A stretch of 64,000 bases of DNA from Diphasiastrum complanatum (lineage: Eukaryota; Streptophyta; Lycopodiopsida; Lycopodiales; Lycopodiaceae), in contig CM055113.1 in the NCBI GenBank assembly GCA_029204225.1, positions 27,348,592 to 27,412,591 of the forward strand, written 5' to 3'. The position numbers were made by a program, and so were the translations under genes. Each line of letters begins with the position of its first letter. Within the stretch, counting starts at the first letter, position 1. The notes below the pieces were generated by a model. That model was not told the DNA's origin. It ran no database searches and saw only the letters and a program-made list of their open reading frames with translations. Shown one piece after another: positions 33,540 to 45,330 of the stretch.

Positions 33540-34930
33540 GCCCGCCTGCCTCACATCCATCATTCATCAGAATACATGAATACTTCTAATGAAACGACAT
33601 CCCGGAGTTATGCTGTGATCAAGCCACTCATTATTGATATCAACATTGGCCTGGACCGTTTAAGTGCCGCTTGTATCTAAATGTTGCTATTGTGAGCCTA
33701 ACCATCATCTGAATTGATTGCAGTCAGGGATCCATAAGCTTCTGTGTTTGTGGTGTCTATCTAAAGTATACTCAAAGGAGATAATGTGTGTACCTGTTGG
33801 TGCATCTTCTGCCTATTTAAAAGGACGTTGAAAGATGGACACCCTACTGATGAGGGCCACCTACCCTGTGGCCACATTGGATAGTCGGACGTTTTCCTTC
33901 TATTGAGCATTGCATACAAAGGGCCCCTTACAAGTTGGAAGAAGAGACCCAGGAACTCATGACTTGGGGAACTTCTATTGGCATACCTTCCCTCATGCAA
34001 GGTACACTCCCCGGTTTGTTTGAAGTAAGGTCTTTAAGTTAGTCAATCCATTAGTTATTTCTTGAGCTTGGATGTTGTGAAATACTATTGAGTTTTTCGA
34101 ATTACATGGGCATTGCTACATTAGTATAATTTTGAATTGAGCTTGGATATTGTAGCATACGATTTCGGATTTTCCCATGGGCACTATTGGATTGGTATAG
34201 TTTTACCTACTAGTGAGTAGGATTACCTAGCATGCTAATGGTGTCTCTCCGCGATATACTCACACTTGTCGGAAGTTAAAATCTCTACACGCATTATGCT
34301 TAAGTCATAAGATTCGGTTGGATGTTGTCTTTGAAAGTGAGATGTTTTGTGTGTATGGCCCGACGTCTTTGAATCAGAAGAGCGGGTTGTCACCGTACGT
34401 GGTTGAGATACACCACCTCGGTTAGGGGTCGTCATAGTCACCTCCATCGTTGGAACTGCCTAGCGAAATATCTAGGCTTGACGCTTGGTAAAATACCACC
34501 GCCTACCAAACAAGGTGGCACGTATAATTGTCACCCTCACACTGCAAGGAACTACTCATGAGAAATTGTAGTATAACCATTTGATGATTGTCTGCTAAAT
34601 ACTCTAGTGACGCATTCCAAGTAAATAATTGATGACGACTTCATGATTGCTAACTGAGTACCCCTTCAGAGATCTCTATAGTATTTGTAAGTAATTACAC
34701 TCGTGTGACCTCTAATAGTGAACCTCAACCATGGTGAAGTACCAACAATACCAGTATGAGCAACACCACCCGAAATCATACTCTGAGTCACAAACATGAC
34801 CCCATCTTGACAGTAGTAGATACCTAGGATGGAGGATACACCAAACTACTCCCTCCCTCGTGGGGGTTTGGATCCTTGTACGTGATGGATGAGAATCAGT
34901 TCCACCCAACACTAGGGGATGTCTGTCAAT
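33540..34930. other. Unassigned sequence with a local ~90-bp duplication
   Basis: No gene seen. Around 34055-34205 two copies of GAGCTTGGATRTTGTRRMATAC followed by CATGGGCA.T..TA..TT.GTATA lie in tandem. Confidence 0.5.
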
Positions 34931-34936
34931 TAATCC

Positions 34937-35274
34937 GAGAGGGAGCTACCCACTATTTACTTCTATACCCCGGCGCCCCACCCTCACTTACATGCAGGAG
35001 ATACTATACTTAGAGTACAACATTGCGGGGGCTATAGTTACTTCGAAACCTATGAGTTCATTATTGATGGTTTCTGGCATCTGACTTACGATGTTTCTAC
35101 CGATTACACGAGACCCATCCAGCCTTTCATACCATTTAGATCGCCAGTGCAGTCACCCGGACCAGCTGGCAGTATTAACAGACCCCCAGAATTAGATCCA
35201 CTAGAAACAGAGAAAGAGGAGACCAGTAGCAACGACCCCTCTACAGACTTCTACATAGAAGGGTGGATGATCTA
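34937..35274 (+). CDS. Unassigned stop-to-stop reading frame (112 codons)
   Basis: A frame without ATG near its start, open from just after a TAA to a TAG at 35272. It contains FETYEFIIDGFWHLTYDVST, then a proline-rich and acidic end (PFRSPVQSPGPAGSINRPPE, DFYIEGWMI). Composition looks protein-like, and GC is above the flanks. Not recognised. It could be an exon or transposon ORF remnant. Confidence 0.25.
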
Positions 35275-35503
35275 GAAGAGGACGAGAAGCCTAGGTACCA
35301 AGACCGATAGAACTGAGATTGTGGGTGCACGTCCCTGCAGCCGCGTCTTTGGGGGCCCAAAAAACCCTCATCGGCTGGGGAGCACGGGGTGGTTAGGATG
35401 GCCCTTGGGATTGGAAGCGGCATTTCCCAGTCACTCATGTAAGGGCAATGTGGGCCCTTCCCCTGTAGGGCTTCCTGGTGAGACCAATCCCACATCAGAA
35501 ATT

Positions 35504-35508
<5 letters not shown>

Positions 35509-35582
<74 letters not shown>
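35509..35582. repeat. (CT)n microsatellite
   Basis: Pure CT tract after CCAATCCCACATCAGAAA, a motif resembling LTR-edge sequences in plants. Confidence 0.97.
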
Positions 35583-35585
<3 letters not shown>

Positions 35586-35707
35586 AAAATGTGCATCTAC
35601 AACAAAAAAAATAGGAGATAAACATTTACGTAAAAATTTATGAGCAAAGGTATATAATCTCGCAATATGAACTGGTAACAATCTAGCATATATTAAAATA
35701 ACATTAT

Positions 35708-35709
<2 letters not shown>

Positions 35710-35779
<70 letters not shown>
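35710..35779. repeat. (CT)n microsatellite
   Basis: Pure CT tract. Confidence 0.97.
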
Positions 35780-35781
<2 letters not shown>

Positions 35782-35784
35782 CCT

Positions 35785-37360
35785 GTGGGCTAAAAAAATA
35801 GATTATTGTGAAACGGATGCCAAAACTTGTATGTATACAGACTCATAGCTACAACGTCAATACCAACACGTGTGCATTGTCAATTCATGACCATTTCAAG
35901 TTCAAGCAACAATGATGATTCAGATTAAACCACATTGAGGAATAGACATCAATAAGAGGCTCACTGGCCCCACAAGTGACTCATACGTAACGAGGGGGTG
36001 TCTCGTCTATGATGACACGAAGGAAGACTATGCCCATGGTAGTCCCTAAACCACACGGTTCATAGCATCGAAGACAGAAAAGGATGTTGCTACTTCAAAC
36101 TCAACACTTCAAAGTGGTTACATGTGGATGTTAGAGCCCAAAAATTGGCATAAAAAAACTACAAAACAATTTCATATCAAAAACCCATGTAACAAATTCT
36201 CATGGAAAAATCATAAAACTAGTCATCACAATTGAAGATTCTGCTCAAAAAAACAACTAAGCTTCACAAATGTATCATAAAATTTAAATATCTGTCATTG
36301 GAAAGCTAAAAAAAAACATTTACAGCAAGGTCAGAATAGGCCTCAAAATAGACACTGGTATAGTATTAGATCTAGCAAGATCTATTCCGAGGTCCATTTT
36401 GACCCTAAAAGAACCTCAAAGAGTATGATCTGCCTGAAATGCTATGATGAATATCGGCCTAGTAACCAATAATGAAACCTGCAAAACAAAAACCAATATT
36501 GCACTTTGTTAAGTACAAAAACTAGTACTAACAAACTAATTTTACAAAAAGAGCAACAAACATCCATATGGGATCCTGCAAATGCACCAAAAATTGGATT
36601 GCCAGTAGGTTTGACATCAGAACAGCCATCGACATAGGCGCTGATTTAACAAATCCCACAGATTCGTATATTCTGATAGGCATTCCAACCCTCTGGAAGT
36701 TTGGATCTAAAACACTCCCAACTATGGATCTATAGCACCCTCACCTGGATCTACAACACCCTAAAGCATCTAATAAATAGAAAATATCCATCGAAATAGC
36801 AAATCTTGCAAATCCACCTATTTTGACGGCCTTTCCGACCTGTCTGCTACCTTAAAAGACCTTTCGTGGATCCACCGCCTCTTTTGCCTCAAAATAAACC
36901 TGCGTAAAAAATGTGGTATCAAAAAAACCAAACTGCAATCACTTTGAGATGGATACTATGATGTCAGAGAAAGAGATAGTGAAAAAAAGAGATTACCTTG
37001 CATCTAACAATTACAAAGCCTCCATCCTCCACTTTCCTTTCTTTTCTTGAGCTCACAACATTTGATTTTGCAAGGAATAAGCATAGAGGAAGAGCGATAG
37101 GAACAAGGAAAGTGCAAGAAGAGCAAAAGGAACAAGCAAAATGCAAGAGGAAAAAGCAAAGAGCAATAGCAAGAGAAGCAAGTTGAACTCCTCAATGACG
37201 TACTCTTTTGCAATTAATTGTACAAAATTAGGTTCTTATTAAGCAGATCCCTATTGTTTTCATTAGTTTAGGAGTACGGAACCCTAAACCCCTTAACACC
37301 CCCTCCCCCTTGAGCAACCCCTCAATTGGACACATAAGTAGAACAATATGCAAATCTCAG
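35785..37360. other. Unassigned AT-rich sequence
   Basis: No coding region supported. Lysine-rich ORFs near 37000-37190 reflect purine-rich DNA. Confidence 0.5.
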
Positions 37361-37361
37361 T

Positions 37362-37526
37362 TTTCATTGGTTTGGGATAACTGAAGAGCGGGGCTAGCCA
37401 TGTACTGATGCACATAGGCATGGTTCGCGTTACGAGGCGTAATCTGATTCATGCCTATGTGCATCACTATAAGGCTAGCCTCGCTCTTCACAAGATTGCA
37501 TTTGGCCTACTCACAAACCAATGAGC
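37362..37526. repeat. Long imperfect hairpin, miRNA-precursor or MITE-like
   Basis: TGATGCACATAGGCATG (37406-37422) pairs perfectly with 37450-37466. TGAAGAGCGGGGCTAGCC (37382-37399) pairs with 37473-37490 with one G-T wobble-type difference. An outer TCATTGGTTTG block pairs with 37512-37523. The loop is about 27 bases. Total stem-loop ~165 nt. Confidence 0.85.
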
Positions 37527-37529
37527 ATG

Positions 37530-38730
37530 GATCACAAAATTGCAGTTGGCCTTGTGACAAATCTAAATGAGTAGGGATTTAATTAGAATGATCTTAAAAT
37601 TTGGTTTTATTTATCTTGCAATTGTATTGCTAATATCGAAAGACTAGTTACACTAGACTCAAATTCACTTATTATATACATGTCTTTTATTCGCCTCAAT
37701 GCATTTATCTAGTTTGTTTTATGTATTGCTGATCATTTCTAATCTTGTGTTCCATCCATTGTCAACTGCCAAGGTGCACTGATGCAAATGGTGAGTTCAC
37801 ATTCCTCATCTTCGGCTGATGAGGCAGGACTGTCACATATAGGATCAGAGGCATGGTTACAGCAGAGAATATCATGCCCATGTGCATGATGTAAGTATGC
37901 ACTACGACGAGAGCGACGTACCACTATATCACATGTTCGCATGTATGGTCAGATTGAAAGGGAGTCATTATTTATGCGGACAGAGATCGGTTCTTTAGTG
38001 AGCTCTACTTTGCAAAGCTCTTTATATTGCTAAAAAACATGATTGTCGCTCCTTTTCCATGTATGTTGTTTGGCGCCCTTTCTGATTGGAGGAATACTAT
38101 GTTATTCTTGATTGTTGTTGCACTTGTATTGTGTAGGATGATGACTCACACTCACATGACTATCGAAGGATTCAACCAGATGTTGTCATGCAATCCGCAA
38201 GATATAGACGTGCAAGCACCTTGAAAAAAGTCTTGTTACAATATTGTCTATCTTAACATCCTCGGTCTCATCCTACTCAGGAATAAATAGTCATATGCTA
38301 AAAGCCCTTAATGAATGTTAGGTTTTGTAGGGTGAATTGATACTCGAGTTACCCCCTCCCCCCCCCCCCAAGGCTCAAAGGGACCCGACAGTTCTCAACC
38401 GTGGCCGGTTCTTACAAAAGAGCATCACCACTGGTTCTAGACATAAGCCGGTTCTTGAGAATTAGTGTACCCGTCTGTTAGGGTCTTTAGAATCGAGTTG
38501 ATAAGCGGGTTGAGAACCAAAAATAATAAATCGTTACCCGGCCACTAGTCCAGACATATGTAAATGGATCCCTTGAAAAATTACAATTTTGCAAATTCAC
38601 TACTTTTGATAAAAGTCAAATTTCAAAATTTTGGGGGTTGGATGCCAAATACGTTGATGTTTGGACACTTATGACATCGTTAACCAGATGATCAATACAA
38701 TTTAGCAGATAAAAAATTGTGCCACCAGTG
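37530..38730. other. Unassigned sequence
   Basis: No gene supported. There is a C-rich homopolymer at 38355-38370. Around 38390-38560 GGTTCTYRA and its complement recur (GGGACCCGACAGTTCTCAAC ... GGGTTGAGAACC), perhaps a degraded inverted-repeat element. Confidence 0.4.
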
Positions 38731-38734
38731 CACT

Positions 38735-39476
38735 ATATTGTTGAATTTCACACGTGTGGATTGTCCACTACATGTACTTGTGATCTCCTAAGGTGTGTAG
38801 ATGCACCAAGATCAAGACTAGATTGAGATTCAAGATCTATCTTTGATTCTATGGCAAAAACACACTACTACATGCATTCAATCACTTCCAACTCTCACTC
38901 ACACGTATGGGAAGTATTCAAAAAATAATCTAAGTAAAAACAAGCTGCTCTCCTCGGGTAGAGAGAGAAAAAGCATCATGAGCTCTCGGGTAGAGAGAGA
39001 AAGCTAGAAATCCAATAACTCACAAAATCCATGAAATCACCAAATCAATTAGATCCAAAATGAGGAGTACAATGATACTAGTAGATCCACGAGCTACCAC
39101 TATGCTTAACTATGATTGGACCATACTTTGTCACCTCTTGATCCTATTGGACCATTGATCCATGCACCTCTTAATTCTATTGGACTATATTCAAGCACAC
39201 CTCAATTTCCTATTGGACCTCACAAGGTTCCACCTCTAAATCCTATTGGACCTCTTGGAATTCATCAAACAAAAAGCTTTACACTTGTCTACACTCTAAT
39301 TGGCACGTGTTTAGCCTCTTGCTCTATTTTGGCTCAATAGTGGCATTACAAGTGGAAATGCATAATTTGCCATCTATGCCAAATTTATTCCTATCAACAT
39401 CCTACACCTAGATGCTTGATGTAAAAAACATAAGACCCCTATATATAACATAGATAATCTTTTTCAATTCTTCACA
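38735..39476 (-). mobile_element. Copia element E 3' LTR (far end approximate)
   Basis: Minus-strand start TGTGAAGAATTG at 39476 follows a purine tract (TTAGGAGGAG). A TATA-like TATATATAGGGG lies at 39437-39448. The end near ACACGTGTGAAATTCAAC is approximate because no second LTR was found. Confidence 0.6.
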
Positions 39477-39489
39477 CTCCTCCTAAAAA

Positions 39490-40310
39490 ATCATCTATGA
39501 AGATTTGAGCATTGATCTTCATATAACTCCAAGATTAGCTCTATGCTTGATGAAAGCACTTTTGCTCAAAGGCTTGGTGAGTAGATTGGCAATACAAGAG
39601 GACGAGTTGACATGCTCCAAATAGATTTCACCTCCTCACAAAATGGTGTGCCACTTCTATGTGCTTGCTTCTTGCATGAAATATGGGATTATTGGCAAGA
39701 GCTTGGGCCGAGATGTTATCACACTTGATCATTGGTAGATCATCCTCCTTGATGCACTTTAGCTCCATTAATAACCTCTTGATCCAAAGCACTTCTTTGG
39801 TAGTTGTAGTGAGTGCTTTGTACTCGGCCTCGCATGAAGAGAGAGATATAGTATCTTGCTTTTTGGAAAGCCAAGATATTAGATTGCCTCCAAGAAAAAT
39901 AGTGTATGCACTAATAGACTTTCGATCCATCTTGTCACTTGCAAAGTCCGAATCCGAGTAGCCAATAATGGATAGATCTCACTTTTATAGAGTAGATCAT
40001 AATCACAGGATGAAGATACATATCTTAAAATCCTCTTGGACATCTTCCAATGATGGATCTTAGGATCTTGCATAAATTGACTCAATTTGTGCACACAAAA
40101 ACTTAGATCGGGCCTAGTAATGGTAAGCCAAATCAAGGAGCCTACAAGACACCTTAAAAGTGTGATGTCCTCAAAGGATCTTTCATCACCTTTATTAGGA
40201 TCTTTTACAATTTGCTCCATTGGAGTATCTATGCTCTTAGAATTTTCCATATGGAATTTTTTCAACATAGAGTGAGCATATCTAGATTGGCATATAAAGA
40301 CATGATTTTC
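39490..40310 (-). pseudogene. Copia element E RNase H
   Basis: Minus-strand frames give MENSKSIDTPMEQIVKDPNK, CLVGSLIWLTITRPDLSFCV, then after a frame change GGNLISWLSKKQDTISLSSC, EAEYKALTTTTKEVLWIKRL, KCDNISAQALANNPIFHARS and KHIEVAHHFVRR, and finally CIANLLTKPLS near 39590. The catalytic DADWA-type block is disrupted (it reads across the frame change near 39970). Confidence 0.92.
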
Positions 40311-40317
40311 ATAAAAA

Positions 40318-41640
40318 TCAATCTCTAGGCCTAGATGAATGCATCTCTCCTAGATTTTGCATTTTAAACTCACATCCAAGTGCTAGCTTGGTTTCATCAA
40401 CTAGCTTGATACAACTTCCACAAAGAATAATGTCATCAACATAAATTAGAAGAATGACAATATTGCTATTAACAAACTTTAGATACATGGAAGGATCATA
40501 GTCACTAAGAGTAAATCCTAGTGAGATAAGAAAAGAATTAAGTCTTGAATACCATGATCTTGGTGCTTGCTTGAGTCCATAAAGACTTTTGAAGAGCAAG
40601 CACACTTTGGACTCATCCTTGATGAATCCTTGAGGTTGTTCCATATACATCTCCTCCTCAAGATAACCATTTAGAAAAGAATTGGATACATCTAATTGGA
40701 ACACCTTCCACTTGAAAAAACAAGCAAGAGAAATAAGAATTCTTATTGTCACCATCTTTGCAACACAGGTGCAAAGGTCTCCTCATAATCAAGACCATGG
40801 ATTTGAGCAAATCCTTTGGCACATAATCTTTCTTTATGCTTGTTGATGGTGCCATCATGATTGAACTTGATCCGAAATACCCACTTGCAACCAATCACAT
40901 GCTTGTTGGATGGAGGATCTACAAGCTCCCAAGTATTGTTGGTGATCAATGCATCATACTCTTGCTTCATGGCATCATACCACTCCTTGGTATTGAGTGC
41001 CTCTTGTACATTCTTTGGCTCTTCATGAGAGACATAAAAAACATAATTAGTGGAATCAAGATCCACTTGTTTGCCTTTGTCATCATATGAGAGCCTCTTA
41101 GGCTCGGATCTATCTCTCATGGATCTTCTTGGTGAGAAAATCCAGGGAGAGTCTTCTTCGAATCTCGACCCCATCACATCATGATTGTCTTCAAAATCAA
41201 TAATTGATGATGCATCCATAGATTTCTTGATCTCGGCCTCTTCAAAAGATGAGTGTTGGTCTTCATGAAAGACAACATCTCTACTTTCAATAACTTGAGA
41301 AGTAGAGAGTATAAAGACTCTATAGGCCTTCTTGGTGGATGAGTATCCAACCATGATCCCTTTGCATGCACTAGGATCTTCCTTCTTCCTTGTTTCCAAG
41401 GGAATATGGACAAAGCATAAGCATCCAAAAACTCTAAGGTGATCAACCTTAGGCTTCTTAAAAAATAAGATTTCATATGGTGACTTTCCTCCAAGAGCTA
41501 TATGTGGGAGCCTATTGCAAAGATAATTTGCACAATTAATGGCTTCTCCCCAAAAATCTTTGGGCAAAGATGCCTCAATTCTCATGGATTTTGCGTTTTT
41601 GATCAATTCTTCTTTGCTTTTGGATCTTTGTACGTAGAAA
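40318..41640 (-). pseudogene. Copia element E integrase C-terminus and RT
   Basis: The reading frame from 41606 carries the integrase end (ASLPKDFWGEAINCANYLCN, VFGCLCFVHIPLETRKKED), the linker, and RT up to GLDYEETFAPV. A frameshift near 40750 leads to the rest of RT: VFQLDVSNSFLNGYLEEEMY, LFKSLYGLKQAPRSWYSRLN and an intact catalytic LIYVDDIILCG. It is the closest relative in this window of the fragment at 1-898. The element is truncated at its 5' side inside integrase near 41640. Confidence 0.93.
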
Positions 41641-41649
41641 GTTCTCGCC

Positions 41650-42480
41650 AGTTTCTTTACTATACTATATTGTCAATTTTTTTTTATTTCTAGAAATAAG
41701 TTTGGACCGGGTTTCTATAAGAATCGTTGGTTCCTATTCCAGGTTCCCAATATATACTATGTTTATAAAAATTAATAAAAACTCATTTCGAAAATGATTA
41801 TTGCATACTATCTTAAAATTCGTTCACATTATTTATCAAAAGACACATGGAAGCCATGTACAAAAAGGTGTAAGTGCACAATTGAGCATTCCTCCACTTA
41901 TCAATTACTCTTAGAATCTCACACTCTTCGATGCCTTTGATATTTCAACTGTACAAAAAAAAGCACACTTCACAGCTAAACAATTGTAATAAATAAACAC
42001 TCTAAAAAATATGACTTGTATAAAAGCCGCTGAAAAAAAGTCTTGTTGCATAATGTCTTTAGTTTTTAGCATTCCACTTATTATGAATCTTTATCAAAGA
42101 GTTTCTAGGTGTCGAAAAATCAGAGGATCGATCGCCAATGGATGAAGACCACGTCTGAGATTGTTGTGATAGTAGTAGAAGATAGACAACAGATGGTTTG
42201 TGGATCGGTAGTGCACAATGTCTTTAGTTTTTAACATTCCACTTATCATCAACTAACTAACCATCAACAAAAAGGATAATGTCAAAGTTGCTGCTTGTTT
42301 GCTACTTTTGAACTTGCAAACTAAATTCGGGTGGTCAGATGCGAGCGTCACGAAGTTGTTTGGGTAAGCTTGCTAGCTTCATGTGTGTTATAGACAATTT
42401 GCTATAATCTCGTTTTATTTTTATTTCATGTGTTGCGAGAAACTATATATAACTAATTACATAAATATGTATTTTGTCGC
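41650..42480. other. Unassigned sequence upstream of the CACTA transposase
   Basis: No gene seen. A ~35-base block containing AATGTCTTTAGTTTTTA.CA then TTCCACTTAT occurs twice, at about 42051 and 42218, and is probably part of the transposon's non-coding end. Confidence 0.4.
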
Positions 42481-42489
42481 AGTTTTCTC

Positions 42490-43030
42490 AGGAAAATGTT
42501 GCCCGCAAATAACACCATGGCGGCGTCTGGACAAGAAGCCAAGAAAATGCTATCCATGGTTGGCATAAATTACAAGAGTATTCATGCATGTCCCGATGAT
42601 TGCATCTTATATCGAGATGATTTTGAGGAGGCAAGCACGTGTCCACGTTGTGGGGAACACCGCTACAGGCAAGATTTACGAGGAGGGACCATACCCGACA
42701 AAGTGGTAAGACATTTTCCCATCATACCCAGAATATGCCACATGTTTAAGTGTAATTTTAGCGTGGAGCTAATGACATGGCATTCGAGTAATCGTGACGC
42801 ATGAGATGACTTAAAAGAAGTGGGAAAGATGGCCGATTTATGACCACAAACGATGGGGACTTCGATTGTCCTAACAAAGGCCCCATGAATCTTTTCGAGG
42901 AGAGAAGAGACGATTGTAAAGAGGGCAACAACCTCTTTTTGAACTCCGATAGGACACATGCAATGCCTGAAGGGTGTCTTCACAAGGGACAACAAGCTAA
43001 GTGGACTAAAGTCTCATGACTGGCATAAAT
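42490..43030 (+). pseudogene. CACTA (En/Spm) TNP2-type transposase, N-terminal fragment
   Basis: The frame reads KKMLSMVGINYKSIHACPDD, CILYRDDFEEASTCPRCGEH, then VVRHFPIIPRICHMFK and LMTWHSSNRDA, the conserved start of the plant Transposase_21 (TNP2) domain including its CPxCG zinc-like motif. After a stop, decayed sequence includes DNKLSGLKSHD, a block just before the DUF4218 region. The catalytic centre between is largely absent or unreadable. Confidence 0.9.
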
Positions 43031-43379
43031 TTTTATAGGTTGGCATGACATGTTTTTTGACATTTCTTCCACCTCAACATTGTCGATTACATTTTATAGC
43101 ATGTCTTGTGATTTCATGATGATCTCATTGTGCATATATGTATCTCGATGACCAAATTGTTTTTCTGCATGCAGTTTGTGCTTCCCTTGGTGTTGAGAGG
43201 GTTCTTGATAGAGGAGTTAAGGAGTGCAATCTACAAAATTAGTGGTTTGGTGAGGTACGGTGAATGCGCATGCGATTCACATTATTTTTTCTTGGGGTGA
43301 TTCAAGATGATGATCTTACTAACGCGTATGTCATTGTTGCTTATCTTTCTTATGAAGATACATTTCTTCCAAAGAGATA

Positions 43380-44061
43380 CCGTTGGCACTTATTGAGGCG
43401 GCAAGACAAAGCTCCATTGAGGCAGCGTGTTTGATCGAGAAGCACTTTCCCACATCCATTCTCACCATTCAAATGCATCTCATTGTGCATTTGGTAGATG
43501 AGATGCCCATTGCATGTACATCATATATTTGGGTCGATTACCTATTCTCTAACATTGATTCATTTTTTTAATTCAGACACTGTCCATAGTCGTTGGATGT
43601 TTTTCTTGGAACGATTCATGAAAAACTTGAAAGGCTTCATAAGACAAGGAGCAAGGCCTGAGGGTAGCATGGAAGAAGGATGGCTAGTGCAAGAGTCCAT
43701 GGTTAACATCATGGCGTTCCTTGCTCATAGCGATCCTTCCATTCCTCATCTTTGGAATAGGAAAGATGATGAGCGTGTTGTTGGGGAGGTTCATCAAGGA
43801 AAAGGAGCGATCATGAGAATGAGTGAGTCTTTCAGGGAAAAGGTGAATAAGTTTTGCATTCTTAATAGCGAGAAAATGCAAAAGTGGATTTCGCTATACA
43901 AAGAGGCCAAGGCTCATAGACAAGCCGCTCGAGCCACTTTCAAGAGAGGGCATAGAAGACAGCCATACCCACCTGACCTCGCCCTTCTACCCAAGGATAT
44001 GACACTTGATTGGTTGCGTGATGCACTTAGAGAGGCCTCGACAAACAACCAGGAAGCCTAG
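43380..44061 (+). pseudogene. CACTA transposase DUF4218 region, with one intron
   Basis: Two blocks join across a 61-base intron. The left block ends EKHFPTSILTIQMHLIVHLV DEMPIA; the right block starts TVHSRWMFFLERFMKNLKGF and continues RQGARPEGSMEEGWLVQESM, then a charged helical tail to a stop at 44059. This is the DUF4218 signature of plant CACTA transposases. The right half is a clean 155-codon stretch. Confidence 0.9.
43516..43576 (+). other. Predicted spliceosomal intron in the CACTA transposase
   Basis: It begins GTACAT and ends TTTTTTTAATTCAG, with a CTAAC branch-point-like site at 43549-43553. Removing it joins the two halves of the DUF4218 domain in frame at a phase-1 position. Reading through it instead gives a stop in the domain. 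Confidence 0.75.
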
Positions 44062-44097
44062 CACATTTAGTTCCATTTCATTTAGTACAAAAAATAC

Positions 44098-44457
44098 AAT
44101 GCATTGTGGATGCATGGTCGACACTTTCGTACAGAGCACATTGACAAAAATAGAAACATGTATGATTGTGTAGTCATGGCAAATTTTACCCAAGAGAGTC
44201 GAGCAAGCATAGCAGACACCAACTTACTCTCTTCTCAACTTGATTATTGTGGGACAATCAATGACATCCTCAAAGTTGAATTTAAGCAATTCAACTTTTT
44301 TATATTTGATGTCAAATGCTTCAAAGTTATTTGCAATGGTCCCAATGCAACTGTCAGGAAAGATGAGAGTGGCTATTTTGCCATTGACTCCGCCAAGCTT
44401 TGGACAGATCAAAGCGACACATTTGTTTTTCCTCAACAATGTGAGCAGGTACATTAG
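44098..44457 (+). pseudogene. CACTA transposase DUF4216 region
   Basis: The frame reads LWMHGRHFRTEHIDKNRNMY DCVVMANF, LDYCGTINDILKVEF, FFIFDVKCFKV and FVFPQQCEQVH, matching the plant DUF4216 domain at the end of CACTA transposases. A stop separates it from the DUF4218 exon. It is truncated at QV followed by a stop, exactly where copia RNase H sequence begins. Confidence 0.88.
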
Positions 44458-44462
44458 TAGTT

Positions 44463-44868
44463 TCTAGCTATCAAAGAAGCAAGAAACAATCTCACTCTCT
44501 TCAACTGAGGCTGAGTACAAGGAAATTACTACAACAACCAAGGAAGTTCTTTGGATCATTAGATTATTGGTGGAGCTAAAGATTGTGGAGCTAAAGATTG
44601 TGGATCCAAAGGATGTACCGATCATCCATAATGACAATATTTCAGCTCAACATCTTGCATCAAATCCAATCTTCCATGCAAGATTCAAACACATAGAGAT
44701 TTGTCATCACTTTGTGAGGGAAAAGATTCAAGCAAAGGAGGTCTCTTTGAAAAATGTATCAAGTAGTGTGGCTAATGTACTGACTAAACCTCTTCGAATA
44801 GTAGCATTTGTAAAGCTAAGAACCTCTCTTGGAGTGATTAGTAGATCTATGTTAGATCCAAAATAGTT
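44463..44868 (+). pseudogene. Copia element F RNase H tail
   Basis: Starts abruptly after the CACTA sequence with LSKKQETISLSSTEAEYKEI, then TKEVLWIIRLLVELK, a 15-base duplication repeating VELKI, HNDNISAQHLASNPIFHARF, KHIEICHHFVREKIQAKEVS and SVANVLTKPL. It continues in one frame to a stop at 44864, close to the polypurine tract. It resembles elements E and A. Confidence 0.93.
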
Positions 44869-44879
44869 GTGAGGAGGAG

Positions 44880-45330
44880 TGTTAAAGCGTGCCAAATATC
44901 ATAGGATGCTTTTCTAAAGTCTTATTCTACAGCCTACATTGTAAATGCACCTTTGAAATAAGGCCAAAAAGTGCTCAGATAGGGTAGAGAAAAAACAGGA
45001 CCCAAAAATAACGTGCTTTTCATTGTTTTTTAATCTTGAGATCAAAGGCCCTAATTAGAGTGAATCCAATGATCAATTAGGTTGGATTCTAGGGTTAGGT
45101 TATGAAAATACAAAAAAATCCTAAAATGCTCAGATCCGTCGATCTACTAATGTATAAATATGTGATGGTTTCTCCATCAAATTATGAGTAAAACTTGGTT
45201 TCCATCTACCAATGTTGGTGGTGATCTAGATGCTTGATATATGTTATTTGTGTTACTTTGCAATTGTTTGATTGATTTGGAAGTTCAGGTATTGTACTCT
45301 GCCTGTGGCAGTTCGTACTTTCACATGTGT
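44880..45330 (+). mobile_element. Element F 3' LTR (right end approximate)
   Basis: It begins TGTTAAAGCGTGCC right after TGTGAGGAGGAG. It contains a TATA-like TGTATAAATATG at about 45149. The end is uncertain; a CTTTCACATGTGTGAAGG stretch near 45315 resembles the ends of related LTRs. Confidence 0.65.
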
